This document shows, piece after piece, positions 1 through 12,276 of a stretch of 64,000 nt of DNA; within the stretch, counting starts at the first letter, position 1, and the number at the start of each line of letters is the position of its first letter. The notes beneath the pieces were generated by a model. It was not told the origin of the DNA, searched no databases, and was given only the letters and a program-made list of their open reading frames with translations. The DNA is from Stomorhina lunata. Lineage: Eukaryota; Arthropoda; Insecta; Diptera; Rhiniidae. Both the position numbers and the translations under genes were made by a program. The DNA lies in assembly GCA_933228675.1 (NCBI GenBank), contig OW121743.1, positions 110,045,468 to 110,109,467 on the forward strand, written 5' to 3'.

Positions 1-411
1 GGACCAATTATCTCGAAATTTGGCAGATTGATTACAGTTGTTACAAAAATTATATGTGCAAAAAATAAACTTCAAATTCTCATTATCTTAAGATTTTCGA
101 GCGTTTTAGTGATTTTTTTTCCGGGAAGTGGGACCTATGGGAGGTACTATAAATAATGGACCGATTTTGACGAATTTCAATAGCCATGGTCCCAATATGA
201 TCTGTGCCAAATTTCATCAAATTATCTTAAGAATTGCGACCTGTACTTTGATTACAAGGTAAACCTTGGGGGTCCAAACAGCCAGACGGACGGACGGGCG
301 GACATCGCTAAATCGACTCAGAAAGTGATTCTGAGACAAATATTTATATGCGTTACATACATCAGCACAAACTTATAATACCCTTTCCACCTATGGTGGT
401 GAAGTGTATAA
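1..411 (+). mobile_element. Dispersed fly repeat, copy 1 (cut by window edge)
   Basis: This segment is a close copy of the right part of the element at 641-1426. It shares the CTCGAAATTTGGCA block, the CCGGGAAGTGGGACCTATGG block, the GACGGACGG run, CATCGCTAAATCGACTCAG and the terminal hairpin ending in GTATAA. Compared with the fuller copy it lacks about 160 bp in the middle, where GTGATTTTTT runs straight into CCGGGAAGTGG. Its left end lies outside the window. There is no coding capacity. Repeats with this signature are common between genes in flies; the transposon class is not determined from the sequence alone. Confidence 0.75.
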
Positions 412-640
412 AAAAATATAGAAATAGTGACTTACACTCATAAACAATAAAGAAAAATGGTTTTATTAGTATTTCAAAGCGGATCTTAATAGATAGAAAT
501 AGTGTCTACCAACAAATCATTAGTCTTGTGATAACTTTATCGACAGTCATAGACAGTTCATATTATGTAAATATTATTTCAATTTTATAATGAAAACTTT
601 ATAATAAAAAAAATTCTATAAACTAATTTAATGTCAAACA
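412..640. other. Spacer between two element copies
   Basis: This AT-rich spacer separates two same-orientation copies of the dispersed element. I see no gene, array or terminal repeat in it. Confidence 0.5.
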
Positions 641-1426
641 AGTAAGAAAGCGCTATAGTCGGTCAAGCCGACCATACGATACCCTTCACCACTAAGGTCA
701 AAGGTGTTATTTTTCCTGTATAAAGACAAATATTTGCTAAATTTTGCCATCATACAAACATTTTCTCAAAACTTATATATTCAACCTGTTTCCGTCATTT
801 GGACTTATATGAGAGCTAGGGTCAAATGTGGACCGATTATCTCGAAATTTGGCAAATTGATTACAGTTGTTACAAAAATTATGTATGCAAAAAATAAACT
901 CAAAATTTTCATTATCTTTAGATTTACGAGCGTTTTAGTGATTTTTTGTCTCATTTAGTGCGTTTTTGAGGAAGAGTTTGTATGGGAGCTATGGCCAAAT
1001 GTGGACCGATTTCAAATTTGGTACAGTGATTTAAATTTACATAGGCAGTATCTGTTTTAAATTTCATGAAAAAATATTGATATTTGTGGCCAATATAGCA
1101 ATTCCGGGAAGTGGAACCTATGGGAGGTACCATAAATAATGGACCGATTTTGACCACTTTCAATATTCATGGTCCCATTATCAAAAAAATTATCTGTGCC
1201 AAATTTCATCAAAATGTCTTTAGAATTGCGACCTGTAGTTTGATTACAAGGTAAACCTTGGGGGTCCAGCCAGCCAGACGGACGGACATCGCTAAATCGA
1301 CTCAGAAAGTGATTCTAAGTCTATTGGTATACTAAAAGGTGGGTCTAAGACAAATATTTCTATGCGTTACAAACATTAGCACAAACTTATAATACCCTTT
1401 CCACCTATGGTGGTGAAGGGTATAAA
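641..1426 (+). mobile_element. Dispersed fly repeat, copy 2 (apparently full length)
   Basis: This non-autonomous element of about 785 bp starts at AGTAAGAAAGCGCTATAGTC. A small hairpin follows (GTCGG / CCGAC around 659-673), then ATACCCTTCACCAC at 679-692, which is the exact reverse complement of GTGGTGAAGGGTAT at 1410-1423 near the right end. The right end also folds on itself (ATACCCTTTCCACC at 1392-1405 against GGTGGTGAAGGGTAT). The GGACGGACATCGCTAAATCG block lies at about 1277-1300. Hairpins at both ends without a clear target duplication fit Helitron/Helentron-like or MITE-like elements; I cannot choose between them. Open frames inside it are not conserved between copies. Confidence 0.75.
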
Positions 1427-2197
1427 AATTCCTTCAAGATTTTTGGGGGTTGCTAAAATCTGTGTAAAAATAATTATTCCCGTAATTTGATTGTCATTCT
1501 TTCTCCAAAGTTTTATCATAAATTTTAAGTCTAATAAAATGAAAGACGATTTTATTTAAGTCCCCATAATAAAGCATGAAATTAAAATGTGCAATCAAAG
1601 TTAAAAACCAAACCCAAGACCCATCAAATAAGAACCGAAAGAAACATTCAAAGCTAAATATGTATCCACTAAAGAGACCAACACAAATTGATAAAGTTCT
1701 TAACGAAATATGATACAGCCACAAAATTATCCTAAAGAAATAACAAGTGAACAAAAACAACAAGAACAACAACAAAAAATGAAATACAAACTTTGCTAAT
1801 AATTCTAATCCTGTGACGAATTTTAGACTTTCAAAAAAAATATAATTTTTTGGTTATTTATATTTTTATGTTTCTGTTGAACTTTTTTCCTTTGCCACCA
1901 CCATAAAATTTATTTACTTTCTTTTTCCTAAAATAAATGTTCTAATTTGGTGGCTATTTAAAAAAACATGTCACATAATCCTAGAAAGAAAAGCCAAAAA
2001 AAAAATGAGGGAAAACCAAACGATATACAAATAAAAAATATACACCGAGAAAATAAAGAAACTTGTAGCTGCAAAAAAAATTGACTAGATGGATGGATGA
2101 ATGATGGTTATGTCTGTGTGAATTTTGAAAGTAAGTCATAACAAAATAATAAACCTACTGCCGCTAACTACCAGATAACTTTGTTCCATAGTTAAAA
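1427..2197. other. Intergenic sequence, nothing recognised
   Basis: This is AT-rich sequence of ordinary complexity with poly(A) and poly(T) runs. I find no repeat unit, terminal repeat or convincing coding frame. Confidence 0.5.
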
Positions 2198-2462
2198 AAT
2201 AAGTAAGATAGCACTACAGTCGATCAAGTACCTTTAGCTCTCAGGTCAAATATGGGAACAGAAATAGGTCAAATATGGGAGAATACAAACATAAAAGTCA
2301 ACCAATTTAGATCTTTTTAAAGAGCTTTATATGAAGAGATCTTTAGACCTCAAGACGAGCGACAGACATCGCCATCGTCAATGAAGTGATTCTGAGACCA
2401 ATATTTCTGAGTGTTACAAACATCAATACAAATGTATATAACCCTATGGTGCTATAAGTTAT
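2198..2462 (+). mobile_element. Dispersed fly repeat, copy 3 (decayed)
   Basis: This is a shortened, diverged relative of the 641-1426 element. It opens with AAGTAAGATAGCACTACAGTC, carries GCGACAGACATCGCC, AAGTGATTCTGAGACCAATATTTCTG and TTACAAACATCA, and ends in ATAACCCTATGGTG..TATAAATA, in the same order as the full copy. The terminal hairpin is degraded. Confidence 0.55.
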
Positions 2463-2857
2463 AAATATACACATATGACCAACTAGTCTAGTAAAAATTT
2501 GGAAAGCGAAAAAATGTTAAAGAATAAATGACAACTCATTTATGAAGACTAGAGCAGAAAAATGTGGAAAATAAAGGAACTGGAAGCAAAGGAAAAAAAT
2601 TGGAAAATGGGAAAAAACACAGGAAAAGGCATGTTTGTATGAGATAAAATACAACACAACACCAAACTCATAAGACATTAAACATGTATAAAATAGAAAA
2701 ATGTTCTTAGAAAAAATCTAATAATGAATTCATTCATTTTTGAAAAATGCAAAGAAAAATAGGCGAAAAATATGGAAAAATTATGCATTCAGAACAGGTT
2801 CTAAAAAGTGAACAGAGAACAAAGAGAAAAATCTAAAATTTGTGTTTTCTTCAAAGG
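2463..2857. other. Intergenic sequence, nothing recognised
   Basis: This is A-rich sequence with no clear repeat unit, gene or element end up to the terminal repeat at 2858. Confidence 0.45.
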
Positions 2858-4798
2858 TAGGGGCAAAAGTATTTTCGTATAGAATTTTTTTTTTTTTTTT
2901 CAATATAAAATTATTACTATAAAATTTTTTTCATTTAAACAAAAATTTTCATTTAATTAAAATTTCATTATAAAAATTTAAACATTTTTATGATCCAATT
3001 TGTATAAAAAAAATTTTCGTCAATCAAAATTTGACACTATAAACTTTTTCGTTATTAAAAATTTAGAAGTAGAAAATTTTTCGTTATAAAAATTTTTTAT
3101 AAAATAAATTTTTCAACAGAAAATTTGTCGATTAAACAAATGTTTCTTTTTTTAATTTTCATTGTTAACACTTTTCTATAGGAAATTTTTCTTTATAAAA
3201 ATTTTTCTATAGAAAATTTTTCATTCCAAAAATTTTTGATAAAATACATTTTTTTAATAAAAAGTTTTTCGATATAAAAAAGTTTCTAATAAAAATTTTT
3301 TTATGGAAAAATTTTCATTATAACCATTTTACTATAAAAAATTTTTCGTTATAAAAATTTTTTAATGGAAATTTTTTTTTATTGAAAATTTTTTGTTTTT
3401 CAAAATTTTCTTTAGAATATTATTAAAAAAATTTCTTTAGAAAATTTTTCGTTGTTAAAAAATTTTCTGTAAAAAATGTTTTGTTATTAAGCATTTTTCT
3501 ATATAACATTTTTCGTTATTAAAAATTTTTCTATGGAAAATTTTTTGTTATTAAAATTTATAGAAAATTTTTCTTTAAAAAAAATTTTATAGAAAATTTT
3601 TCGTTGTTAAAAATTTTGCTATAGAAAATTTTTCGTTATAAAAAATTTTGCTATAGAAAATTTTTCGTAAAACAAAAATTAAAAAAATTTCTATAAACAT
3701 TTTTTGGTATTAAAAAATTTTCTATAGAAAATTTTTCTTTATTAATAAATTTTCTTTAGAAAATGTTTCTTTATTTAAAAGTTTTCCATAGAAAATTTTT
3801 AATAAAAAATGTTCTATAGAAAACTTTTCGTTATTAAAAAAATTATAAAATTTTTCGTTATTAAATAATTTTTCTTTATTAAAAAATTCTCTATAGAAAA
3901 TTTTTTGTTATTAAAAATGTTTCTTTAGAAAATTTTTTTAGAAAATTTTTTGTAATTAAAAATTTTTATAAAGGAAATTTTTCTATAAAAAATTTTTCGT
4001 TATTAAAAATTTTTCGATAGAAAATTTTTCGTATAAATTTTTATTTAAAAATTTTTTCTATAGAAAATTTTTCGTTATTAAAAATTTTTCTATAGAAAGT
4101 TTTTCGATGTTAAAATATTTTCTATTTAAAATTTTTCGTTATTTAAAATTTTTCATTATTACAAATGTTTTTATGGAAAATTGTTGTCATTAAGACTGAA
4201 AATTTTTTGCTATTAAAAATGTTTCGTTAGAAAATTTGTTGTTATTAAAAATTTTTCTGTAGAAAATTTTTCTTTATAAAAAATTTGTCTATAGAAAAAG
4301 TTATTAAAAAGCTTTTGCTATTTAAAATTTTCCGATAATAAAAATTTTTCTATAGAAAATTTTTCGTTATAAAAATTTTTCTTTAGAAAATTTTTTGTTA
4401 TTAAAAATATTTCTATAGAATATTTTTCCTTATTAAAAATTCTTCTGTAGAAAATTTTTCGTTATCAAAAATTTTTTTCTGTAAAATTTGTTATTAAAAA
4501 TTTTTGCTCTAGAAAATTTTTTGTTATTAAAAATTTTTGCTCTAGAAAATTTTTCGTTATTAAATATTTTACTCTAGAAAATTTTTCGTTATTAAAAATT
4601 TTTCTATACAAAATGTTTTGTTTTTAAAAATTTTTCTAAAGAAAATTTTTTGTTATTAAAATTTTTTCTATGAAAAATTTTTCGTTATTAAATATTTTTC
4701 TATAGAAATTTTTTTTTGTTATTAAAAATTTTTCTATAGAAAATTTGTATCTTTTTAAATGTTTTAAGATGTTCTGAAGGAAATCACTTTTACCCCTA
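2858..4798. mobile_element. Array-bearing element with terminal inverted repeats (about 32-bp unit)
   Basis: An array of degenerate units of about 32 bp (AAAATTTTTCGTTATT alternating with AAAATTTTTCTATAG) fills roughly 2885-4745. It is bracketed by an inverted repeat: TAGGGGCAAAAGTATTTTC begins at 2858, and the right boundary ends at 4798 with the reverse complement of TAGGGGTAAAAGTGATTTC. About 16 of 19 positions agree. I see no matching target duplication at the flanks (TTCAAAGG against ACCAATAC). The layout is that of a non-autonomous DNA transposon whose interior has been replaced by a minisatellite. No coding capacity. Confidence 0.6.
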
Positions 4799-6038
4799 AC
4801 CAATACTAACTGATAGCATTAATGCTCATATATAAACCAACACGTATGTAGAAGTTCTTCATCATCAACACTAGTCATAAAGGATTTAAACTTAAAGACC
4901 TCCACCCCAAAGCCAACTGATGAAGGTATTCCGCCGCTGAAGTAGAAAAAAACTAACTACGTTCTGAACTCCAAACAACATTGTCAGTTGGTAAAAACGT
5001 GCTTTACTGAAAGCTAAAAGAAAAAGAAAAAATGTAAAAGCAAAAAAAAATAAAATATCTAATTCTTGTACATTTTACACTTGACAGACAGACGTAGTAG
5101 TAATAAGTAGATAGAATGAAATGGAAAAATCCCAAACCGTGGAATATGGAAAACCCCAACCTAAATGGGTGAAAACGGAAAAGGACCTTAACTAGAAGAT
5201 TTATGGGACGCGGAGGTAGGCAATGATTGAAATGCAAAAAAAAAACACCCAATACATACACACACATATATAGAGACAGAAAGGAAAATCATTTCGTTTT
5301 GTTAAACAAACACAAACGTGTTCAGAATGGCTAATATGGGCAAATATTTATATTGGTTTTACAATATAACAAACGATGTCATATTCATCAGCCAAACTAA
5401 TGCGGGGGACTCTAAAGATGGACGTGATCTACCGTCATAGAAATACACATATACATACATACACATGTAGTTGTTACATACACGTAAATATTAGTAGGCA
5501 GATACATTCATAGATATTTGAACAGTGTCAGTCAATAGTGAAGGAAAATTGTAATGCCATTTAGTCTTCTCATAGATATGTAAAAATGTTTGTATGTATC
5601 TATATAGTGGTACATATTCCTATATATTTCGATTGGTTAACAAACTTAATTTTTATTTTGGACCACATCCATCAGTGTGTTTATGAGTTACATATGTATG
5701 TGTGTATATGTTTTAGGGAACAAAGTAAATTTCGTTTCAACAACCTCTGTCAATTATTTACCTTGAAGCCATTTTCATGTATGTGAGGGGGTCAAAAGAG
5801 TAACGTATTCATGTCACATTATTTGACAAGTTCAATCTCTAGCTAAAGACTTTCTCAAACTCCAGTCATTAGTAGAAATGTCTTTCAAATATCTTTGTAA
5901 AGGAAGATGGTTAGGTAAATATAAATGTCTCATCACTTTTACTTTTTCAATTTCTTAATATTTGTTATTTATTTTGTAGCCTTAATAGATCTGTCAGTTC
6001 AAGGTACTTTGTAATAAAAGCACAAAATAATTGAAGGA
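4799..6038. other. Intergenic sequence with short TA/CA simple repeats
   Basis: Ordinary-complexity sequence with CATATACATACATACACAT-type simple repeat near 5446-5470. Short open frames here have no recognisable motif and no coding-like composition. The octamer GTCAGTTC at 5993-6000 is a possible partner of GTCACTTC at 11039-11046. Confidence 0.5.
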
Positions 6039-8340
6039 TAAAAAGTACCATGGCCATATTTAAAAAAATTTTGATGAAATAGTTCATTAAGAAAAATGTT
6101 GATGAAATTTTTCTTAAGGCAAAATATTGATAAAATTTTTCTAAAAAAAAATTTACTGAAATTTTTCTTATAGGAAAATGTTGATGAAAATTTTCTATAC
6201 AAAAATTTTGATGAAATTATTCTTATGGACAAATTTTGATTAAAATTCTTCTATTAGACAAATTTTGTGAAATTTTTCTTATAGAAAAATTTTGGTGAAA
6301 TTTTTCTTATAGGAAAATTTTGATAAAATTTTTCGTCTTATAGAAAAATTTTGACAAAATTTTGTTGAAACTTTTTTTTAAAGAAAAATTTTGATGAATT
6401 TTTTTAAAGAAAAATTTTAATAAATATTTTCTAAAAGAAAATTTAATGAAATTTTGTTTTTTTAAATTTTTCTTATTGAAAAATTTTTATGAAATTTTTC
6501 TTATAGAAAAATTTTTATAAAATTTTTCTTACAGAAAAATTTTGATGAATTTTTTTTTGTAAAAAAATTTTGATGAAATGTTTTTTGTAAAAAAATTTTG
6601 ATGAAATTTTTTTGTAAAAAAATTTTGATGAAATTTTTTTATAGAAAAATTTTAATGAAATTTTTCAAATAGAAAAAAATTTTGATACAATTTTTCTTAT
6701 AGAAAAATTTTTTATGAAATTTTTGTTATAGAAGAATTTTTATGAAATTTTTCTTATGGAAAAATGTTGATACAATTTTAATGAAATTTTGCTTATAGAA
6801 AAGTTTTAATTAAATCGTTAACGAAATATAGTTCATTAGGAAAAATGTTAATGAAATTTTTCTTAAGGAAAAATGTTGACAAAATTTTTCTAAAAAAAAA
6901 AAATACTAAAATATTTCTTATAGGAAAATTTTGATGAAAATTTTCTATACAAACATTTTTGGTAAAATTATTTTTATGGACAAATTTTGATTAAAATTCT
7001 TCTATTAGAAAAATTTTGTGAAATTTTTCTTATAGAAAAATTTCGATGAAATTTTTCTTATAGGAAAATTTCGATGAAATTTTTCGTCTTATAGAAAACT
7101 TTTGACAAAATTTTGTTGAAACTTTTTTTAAAGAAAAATTTTGATGAACTTTTTTAAAGAAAAATTTTGATGAATTTTTTTAAAGAAAAATTTTAATAAA
7201 TATTTTCTAAAAGAAAATTTAATGAAATTTTGTTTTTTTTAATTTTTCTTATTGAAAAATTTGTATGAAATTTTTCTTATAGAAAAATTTTTATAAAATT
7301 TTTCTTAGAGAAAAATTTTGATGAAATTTTTTTTGTAAAAAAATTTTTGATGAAATTTTTTTTGTAAAAAACTTTTGATGAAATTTTTTTATAGAAAAAT
7401 TTTTATGAAATTTTTCAAATAGAAAAAAATTTTGATACAATTTTTCTTATAGAGAAATTTTTTATGAAATTTTTGTTATAGACAAATTTTTATGAAATTT
7501 TTCTTATGAAAAAATGTTGATACAATTTTAATGAAATTTTGCTTATATAAAAGTTTTAATTAAATTGTTAACGAAATATAAAATATAAAAACATTTTAAT
7601 GAAATATTTCTTTTAAAAATATGTTAAAGAAAATTTTACTTTTTAATTTAAATTTTGATAGGTTTTTTCTTATCGAAAAATTTTAATGAAATTTTTCTTA
7701 TAAGAAAATTTTGATGAAATTTTTTTATTGAAAACTTTTAGTGAAATTTTGCTTAGTTTGGTGAAATTTTTATTCAGAAAAATTTTGGTAAAATTTTTCT
7801 TTTAGAAAAATTTTAATTAAATTTTTCTTTTAGAAAAGTTTTAATGAAATTTTTCTTAAAACTTTTGATGAAATTTTCCCTACAGAAAAATGTTGATGAA
7901 ATTTTATTTATAGACAAATTTTAATGAAATTTTTTCACAGAAAAATTTTGAAAAAAATTTTATAAAATTTAAAAAATTTATAAAATTCTTCTTAAAGAAA
8001 AATTTTAAGAAAATTTTTCTTATAAAAAAATTTTAATGCAATTTTTTATAGAAAAATTTAAAGCCAACTTTTCGTTCAGAAATATTTTAATGAAATTTTT
8101 GCTTAAGGAATACTTTAATGAAATTTTTTTTTAATTCTTCTAATAGAAAAATTGTGAAAAATTTTGATGCAATTTATCTAATAGAAAAATTTTAATGAAA
8201 TTTATAGAAAAATTATGATGCAATTTTCAATGAAATTTTTCTTAAAATAAATTTGTTGGTAATATTTGTCTTAAAGAAAAGTTTTTAAATTTTTCGTAAT
8301 GAAAAATTTACATTCGTTTGTAGAATAATTAAAAATGTTT
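6039..8340 (+). repeat. Minisatellite array B (28-bp unit, TTGATG spacer)
   Basis: The unit is GAAATTTTTCTTATAG followed by AAAAATTTTGAT, 28 bp in total, in many degenerate copies. From about 7600 on it becomes more irregular and grades into the next array. It contains a higher-order duplication of about 750 bp (6076-7575). There is no coding content: 28 is not a multiple of three, so frames close quickly. Confidence 0.85.
6076..7575 (+). repeat. Tandem duplication of a 750-bp segment within array B
   Basis: The landmark TAGTTCATTA occurs at about 6080 and again at about 6829, and AAGTTTTAATTAAAT occurs at 6801 and 7551. The offset is therefore 749-750 bp at both ends. Between them the irregular features (CTTCTATTAGA, GTCTTATAGAAAA, TTAATAAATATTTTC) recur in the same order. 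The two copies differ by scattered substitutions and small indels, so this is a whole-block duplication and not unit-by-unit growth. Confidence 0.8.
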
Positions 8341-8344
8341 ATAC

Positions 8345-10870
8345 AAACATTTTGAAAATGAACTTTTATAGAAAAACTTTCAATGTGAAATTTTTATAGA
8401 AAAATGTTCAATGTGAAATTTTTATAGAAAAATTTTCAATGTGAAATTTTTATAGAAAAATTTTCAATGTAAAATTTTTATAGAAGAATTTTTCAATGTG
8501 AAATTTTTGTAGAAAAATTCAATGTGAAATTTTTTTAGAAAAATGTTTAATGAAATTTTTATAGAAAAATTTTCAATGTGAAATTTTTATAGAAACATTT
8601 TCAATGTAAATTTTTATAGAAAAATTTTCAATGTGAAATTTTTATAGAAAAAGTTTCAATGTGAAATTTTTATAGAAAAATTTTCATTGAAAAATTTTCA
8701 TTGTGAAATTTTTATAGAAAAAATTTCAACATGAAATTTTTATAAAAAAATTTTCAATGTGAAATTTTTATAGAAAAATTTTCAATGTGAAATTTTTATA
8801 GAAAAATTTTCAATGTGAAATTTTTATAGAAAAATTTTCAATGTGAAATTTTTATAGAAAAATTTTCAATGTGAAATTTTTATAGAAAAATTTTCAATAT
8901 GAAATTTTTATAGAAAAATTTTCAATGTGAAATTTTTATAGAAAAATTTTCAATGTGAAATTTTTATAGAAAAATTTTTAATGTGAAATTTTTATAGAAA
9001 AATTTTCAATGTGAAATTTTTATAGAAAAATTTTCAATGTGAAATTTTTATAGAAAAATTTTCAATGTGAAATTTTTATAGAAAAATTTTCAATGTGAAA
9101 TTTTTATAGAAAAATTTTCAATGTGAAATTTTTATAGAAAAAATTTCAACATGAAATTTTTATAGAAAAATTTTCAATGTGAAATTTTTATAGAAAAATT
9201 TTCAATGTGAAATTTTTATAGAAAAATTTTCAATGTGAAATTTTAATAGAAAAATTTTCAATGTGAAATTTTTATAGAAAAATTTTCAATATGAAATTTT
9301 TATAGAAAAATTTTCAATGTGAAATTTTTATAGAAAAATTTTCAATGTGAAATTTTTATAGAAAAATTTTCAATGTGAAATTTTTATAGAAAAATTTTCA
9401 ATGTGAAATTTTTATAGAAACATTTTCAATGTGAAATTTTTATAGAAAAATTTTCAATGTGAAATTTTTATAGAAAAATTTTCAATGTGAAATTTTTATA
9501 GAAAAATTTTCAATGTGAAATTTTTATAGAAAAATTTTCAATGTGAAATTTTTATAGAAAAATTTTCAATGTGAAATTTTTATAGAAAAATTTTCAATGT
9601 GAAATTTTTATAGAAAAATTTTCAATATAAAATTTTTATAGAAAAATTTTCGATATGAAATTTTTATAGAAAAATTTTCGATATGAAATTTTTATAGAAA
9701 AATTTTCGATATGAAATTTTTATAGAAAAATTTTCAATGTGAAATTTTTATAGAAAAATTTTCAATGTGAAATTTTTATAGAAAAATTTTCAATGTGAAA
9801 TTTTTATAGAAAAATTTTCAATGTGAAATTTTTATAGAAAAATTTTCAATGTGAAATTTTTATAGAAAAATTTTCAATGTGAAATTTTTATAGAAAAATT
9901 TTCAATATAAAATTTTTATAGAAAAATTTTCGATATGAAATTTTTATAGAAAAATTTTCGATATGAAATTTTTATAGAAAAATTTTCGATATGAAATTTT
10001 TATAGAAAAATTTTCGATATGAAATTTTTATAGAAAAATTTTCGATATGAAATTTTTATAGAAAAATTTTCGATATGAAATTTTTATAGAAAAATTTTCG
10101 ATATGAAATTTTTATAGAAAAATTTTCGATATGAAATTTTTATAGAAAAATTTTCGATATGAAAGTTTTATAGAAAAATTTTTGATATGGAATTTTTTTA
10201 GAAACATTTTCGATATGAAATTTTTATAGAAAAATTTTCGATATGAAATTTTTATAGAAAAATTTTCGATATGAAATTTTTATAGAAAAATTTTCAATGT
10301 GAAATTTTTATAGAAACATTTTCAATGTACAATTTTTATAGAAAAAATTTCAATGTGAAATTTTTATAGAAAAATTTTCGATATGAAATTTTTATAGAAA
10401 AATTTTCGATATGAAATTTTTATAGAAAAATTTTCGATATGAAATTTTTATAGAAAAATTTTCGATATGAAATTTTTATAGAAAAATTTTCATTGTGAAA
10501 TTTTTATAGAAAAAATTTCAATGTGAAATTTTTATAGAAAAAATTTCAATGTAAAATATTTTTAGAAAAATTTGTTAAGAGAAATTTTTGTAAAAACATT
10601 TTCAATGTAAATTTTTTATAGAAAAGTTTTCTATGTGAAATTTTTATAGAAAAATGTTTAATGTGAAAATTTTTTATAGAAAAATTTTTAATTAAAAATT
10701 TTTGTAGAAACGTTTTTTTAGAAAAATTATCAATTTGAAAAATTACAAAAATGTTCAATGCAAAATTTCTATAGAAAAACTTTCAATGCGAAGTTTTATA
10801 GAAAAATTTTTAATGTAAAATTTTTATATAGAAAAATTTTCAATGGAAAAAAATATTTGATGTGAATGAA
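8345..10870 (+). repeat. Minisatellite array C (28-bp unit, CAATGTG and CGATATG variants)
   Basis: Roughly 85-90 units of GAAATTTTTATAG plus AAAAATTTTCAATGT, 28 bp, very homogeneous between 8745 and 10540 and degenerate at both edges. A variant unit with CGATATG replaces CAATGTG in runs near 9650-9720, 9930-10280 and 10375-10480. The junction TTCAATATAAAATTTTTATA occurs at 9621 and 9901, exactly 280 bp or ten units apart, and the rare AATTTCAACATG unit recurs 420 bp or fifteen units apart (8723 and 9143). This shows multi-unit unequal exchange. Confidence 0.9.
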
Positions 10871-11015
10871 TGTATCATACTAAAATTTTTATGTAAAAAT
10901 TGTTTAAAGAAAAATTTTGATATAAAATTTTTGATTAAAATAGTTTTGATGTAAAAATTGTTTTAAGAATAATTTAGAAGTAAAAATTATTCATTGAAAA
11001 ATTTTATTTGAAACT

Positions 11016-11038
11016 ATTCGAATTTTTGCTCATCTCTG
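11016..11038 (-). repeat. hAT-like terminal repeat at the right edge of arrays B and C
   Basis: Read on the minus strand, the sequence starts CAGAGATGAGCAAAAATTCG, a typical hAT-superfamily terminus (CAGAGATG followed by GCAAAA). It lies just beyond the decaying edge of array C. The next eight bases, GTCACTTC, resemble GTCAGTTC at 5993-6000 at 7 of 8 positions. That would make arrays B and C the interior of one element of about 5 kb, but no left terminal repeat is visible at 6001, so the pairing is uncertain. Confidence 0.5.
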
Positions 11039-12276
11039 GTCACTTCACGATATGCCATGGATAATGATGAGCCTGTTAATCGCCAAAAGAATGAGATAAA
11101 GAGTCATGATGTTAAATACGAAAACTTGTCCGTTTAGATTTAAACATATCGGACGCGTGTGGAATACTATAATTATTTGTAATTAAAGGAGGAATAATTC
11201 GTGAAAACATCTCACATTTATGGACTTTATTAAAACTAACAAAAAAAATTCAAAGTTAACATAGTTTATTCCTTGAATACTAAAAGATAGAAAACAAATG
11301 GAGTAGAGATATTAAAAGCAAACAAACAAGACATGTCAGAAAATTCATCAAATTTTCGCTTTATTTCCAAAAAGTTTTAATATGGCTAAGAATGATGATT
11401 ATTTCGAAAAACCTTAACACATACGAGACACAAACGTTAAAGAGCTTAATTGAGGAAAATTCCATTAATTCTTAGGGTATTTGGGTATTTTCGTTACTTT
11501 ATGCCCTTAAATTTGGCTTTTCTGTTAACAATTTGATTTGAACCTTTTGTATTTCTTTTAATTTTATTTTATTTATACAAATGTGTGTAAAAAGAGTATT
11601 TTTCCGACAACTTCTTAAGAAAATAACTAATATTTGTTCATTAAGCCGGGGCCACAAAAATTAAATAAACATGACTTTTTTTCTTTATACAAAATTTTGG
11701 TAAAAGTGGCAAGAATTGGAGGAGGAAAAGTTTTAATATCACGCATTTGTGCCTAATACGCACGACTGACAGACAAAAGGTTTTTCTTTTTTTTGTTTGG
11801 AAAATTATTTCTAATTCTTTTTCTCTTATTATTATTACTTAGCATCTTTTGAATGGTTATAATTAGTGTGATGTGATAATTGAATTCAAAAGGAAATTCT
11901 ACTCGTAAATGTTAACAGCCCCTTTCCAATTAGATTTTTATAATTTTCTCTGTAGGCCTGAGTTGAATGTGGAATTGGGATAACGGAAGGCTTTAATATT
12001 TATTTAACGTCTTTATTAATAAAAATGTTTTTTCATTTTGAAACATTTTCATAAAATTTTTATGAAGCATTTCAAAAAATTTGATGAGTTCTTTTGTGTT
12101 TAAGGAGGGGTTTTAATAAGTCAAGTGAAGTGATGGGAAGAAGTGTCGAGGGTTTTAAAAGAATTTATTTATTTAGTAAGTGACTGGTATTGAATGAAAA
12201 GAAAGTAAAACCAAAATTTAAATTTATGTTTATTAAGTTAATTGGCTTAGCACTTCAGCATAAGCGTGCAGAATCT
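11039..12276. other. Intergenic sequence, nothing recognised
   Basis: AT-rich but non-repetitive sequence. I find no coding region, RNA gene or element end in it. Confidence 0.5.

Noticed and set aside
704..1163. Frames of 84 and 70 codons on opposite strands
   Set aside because: They lie inside the dispersed element and are not kept in the other copies.
8345..10870. CRISPR-like regular spacing of short repeats
   Set aside because: The units are directly contiguous minisatellite copies without unique spacers, in an evidently eukaryotic, transposon-rich context.
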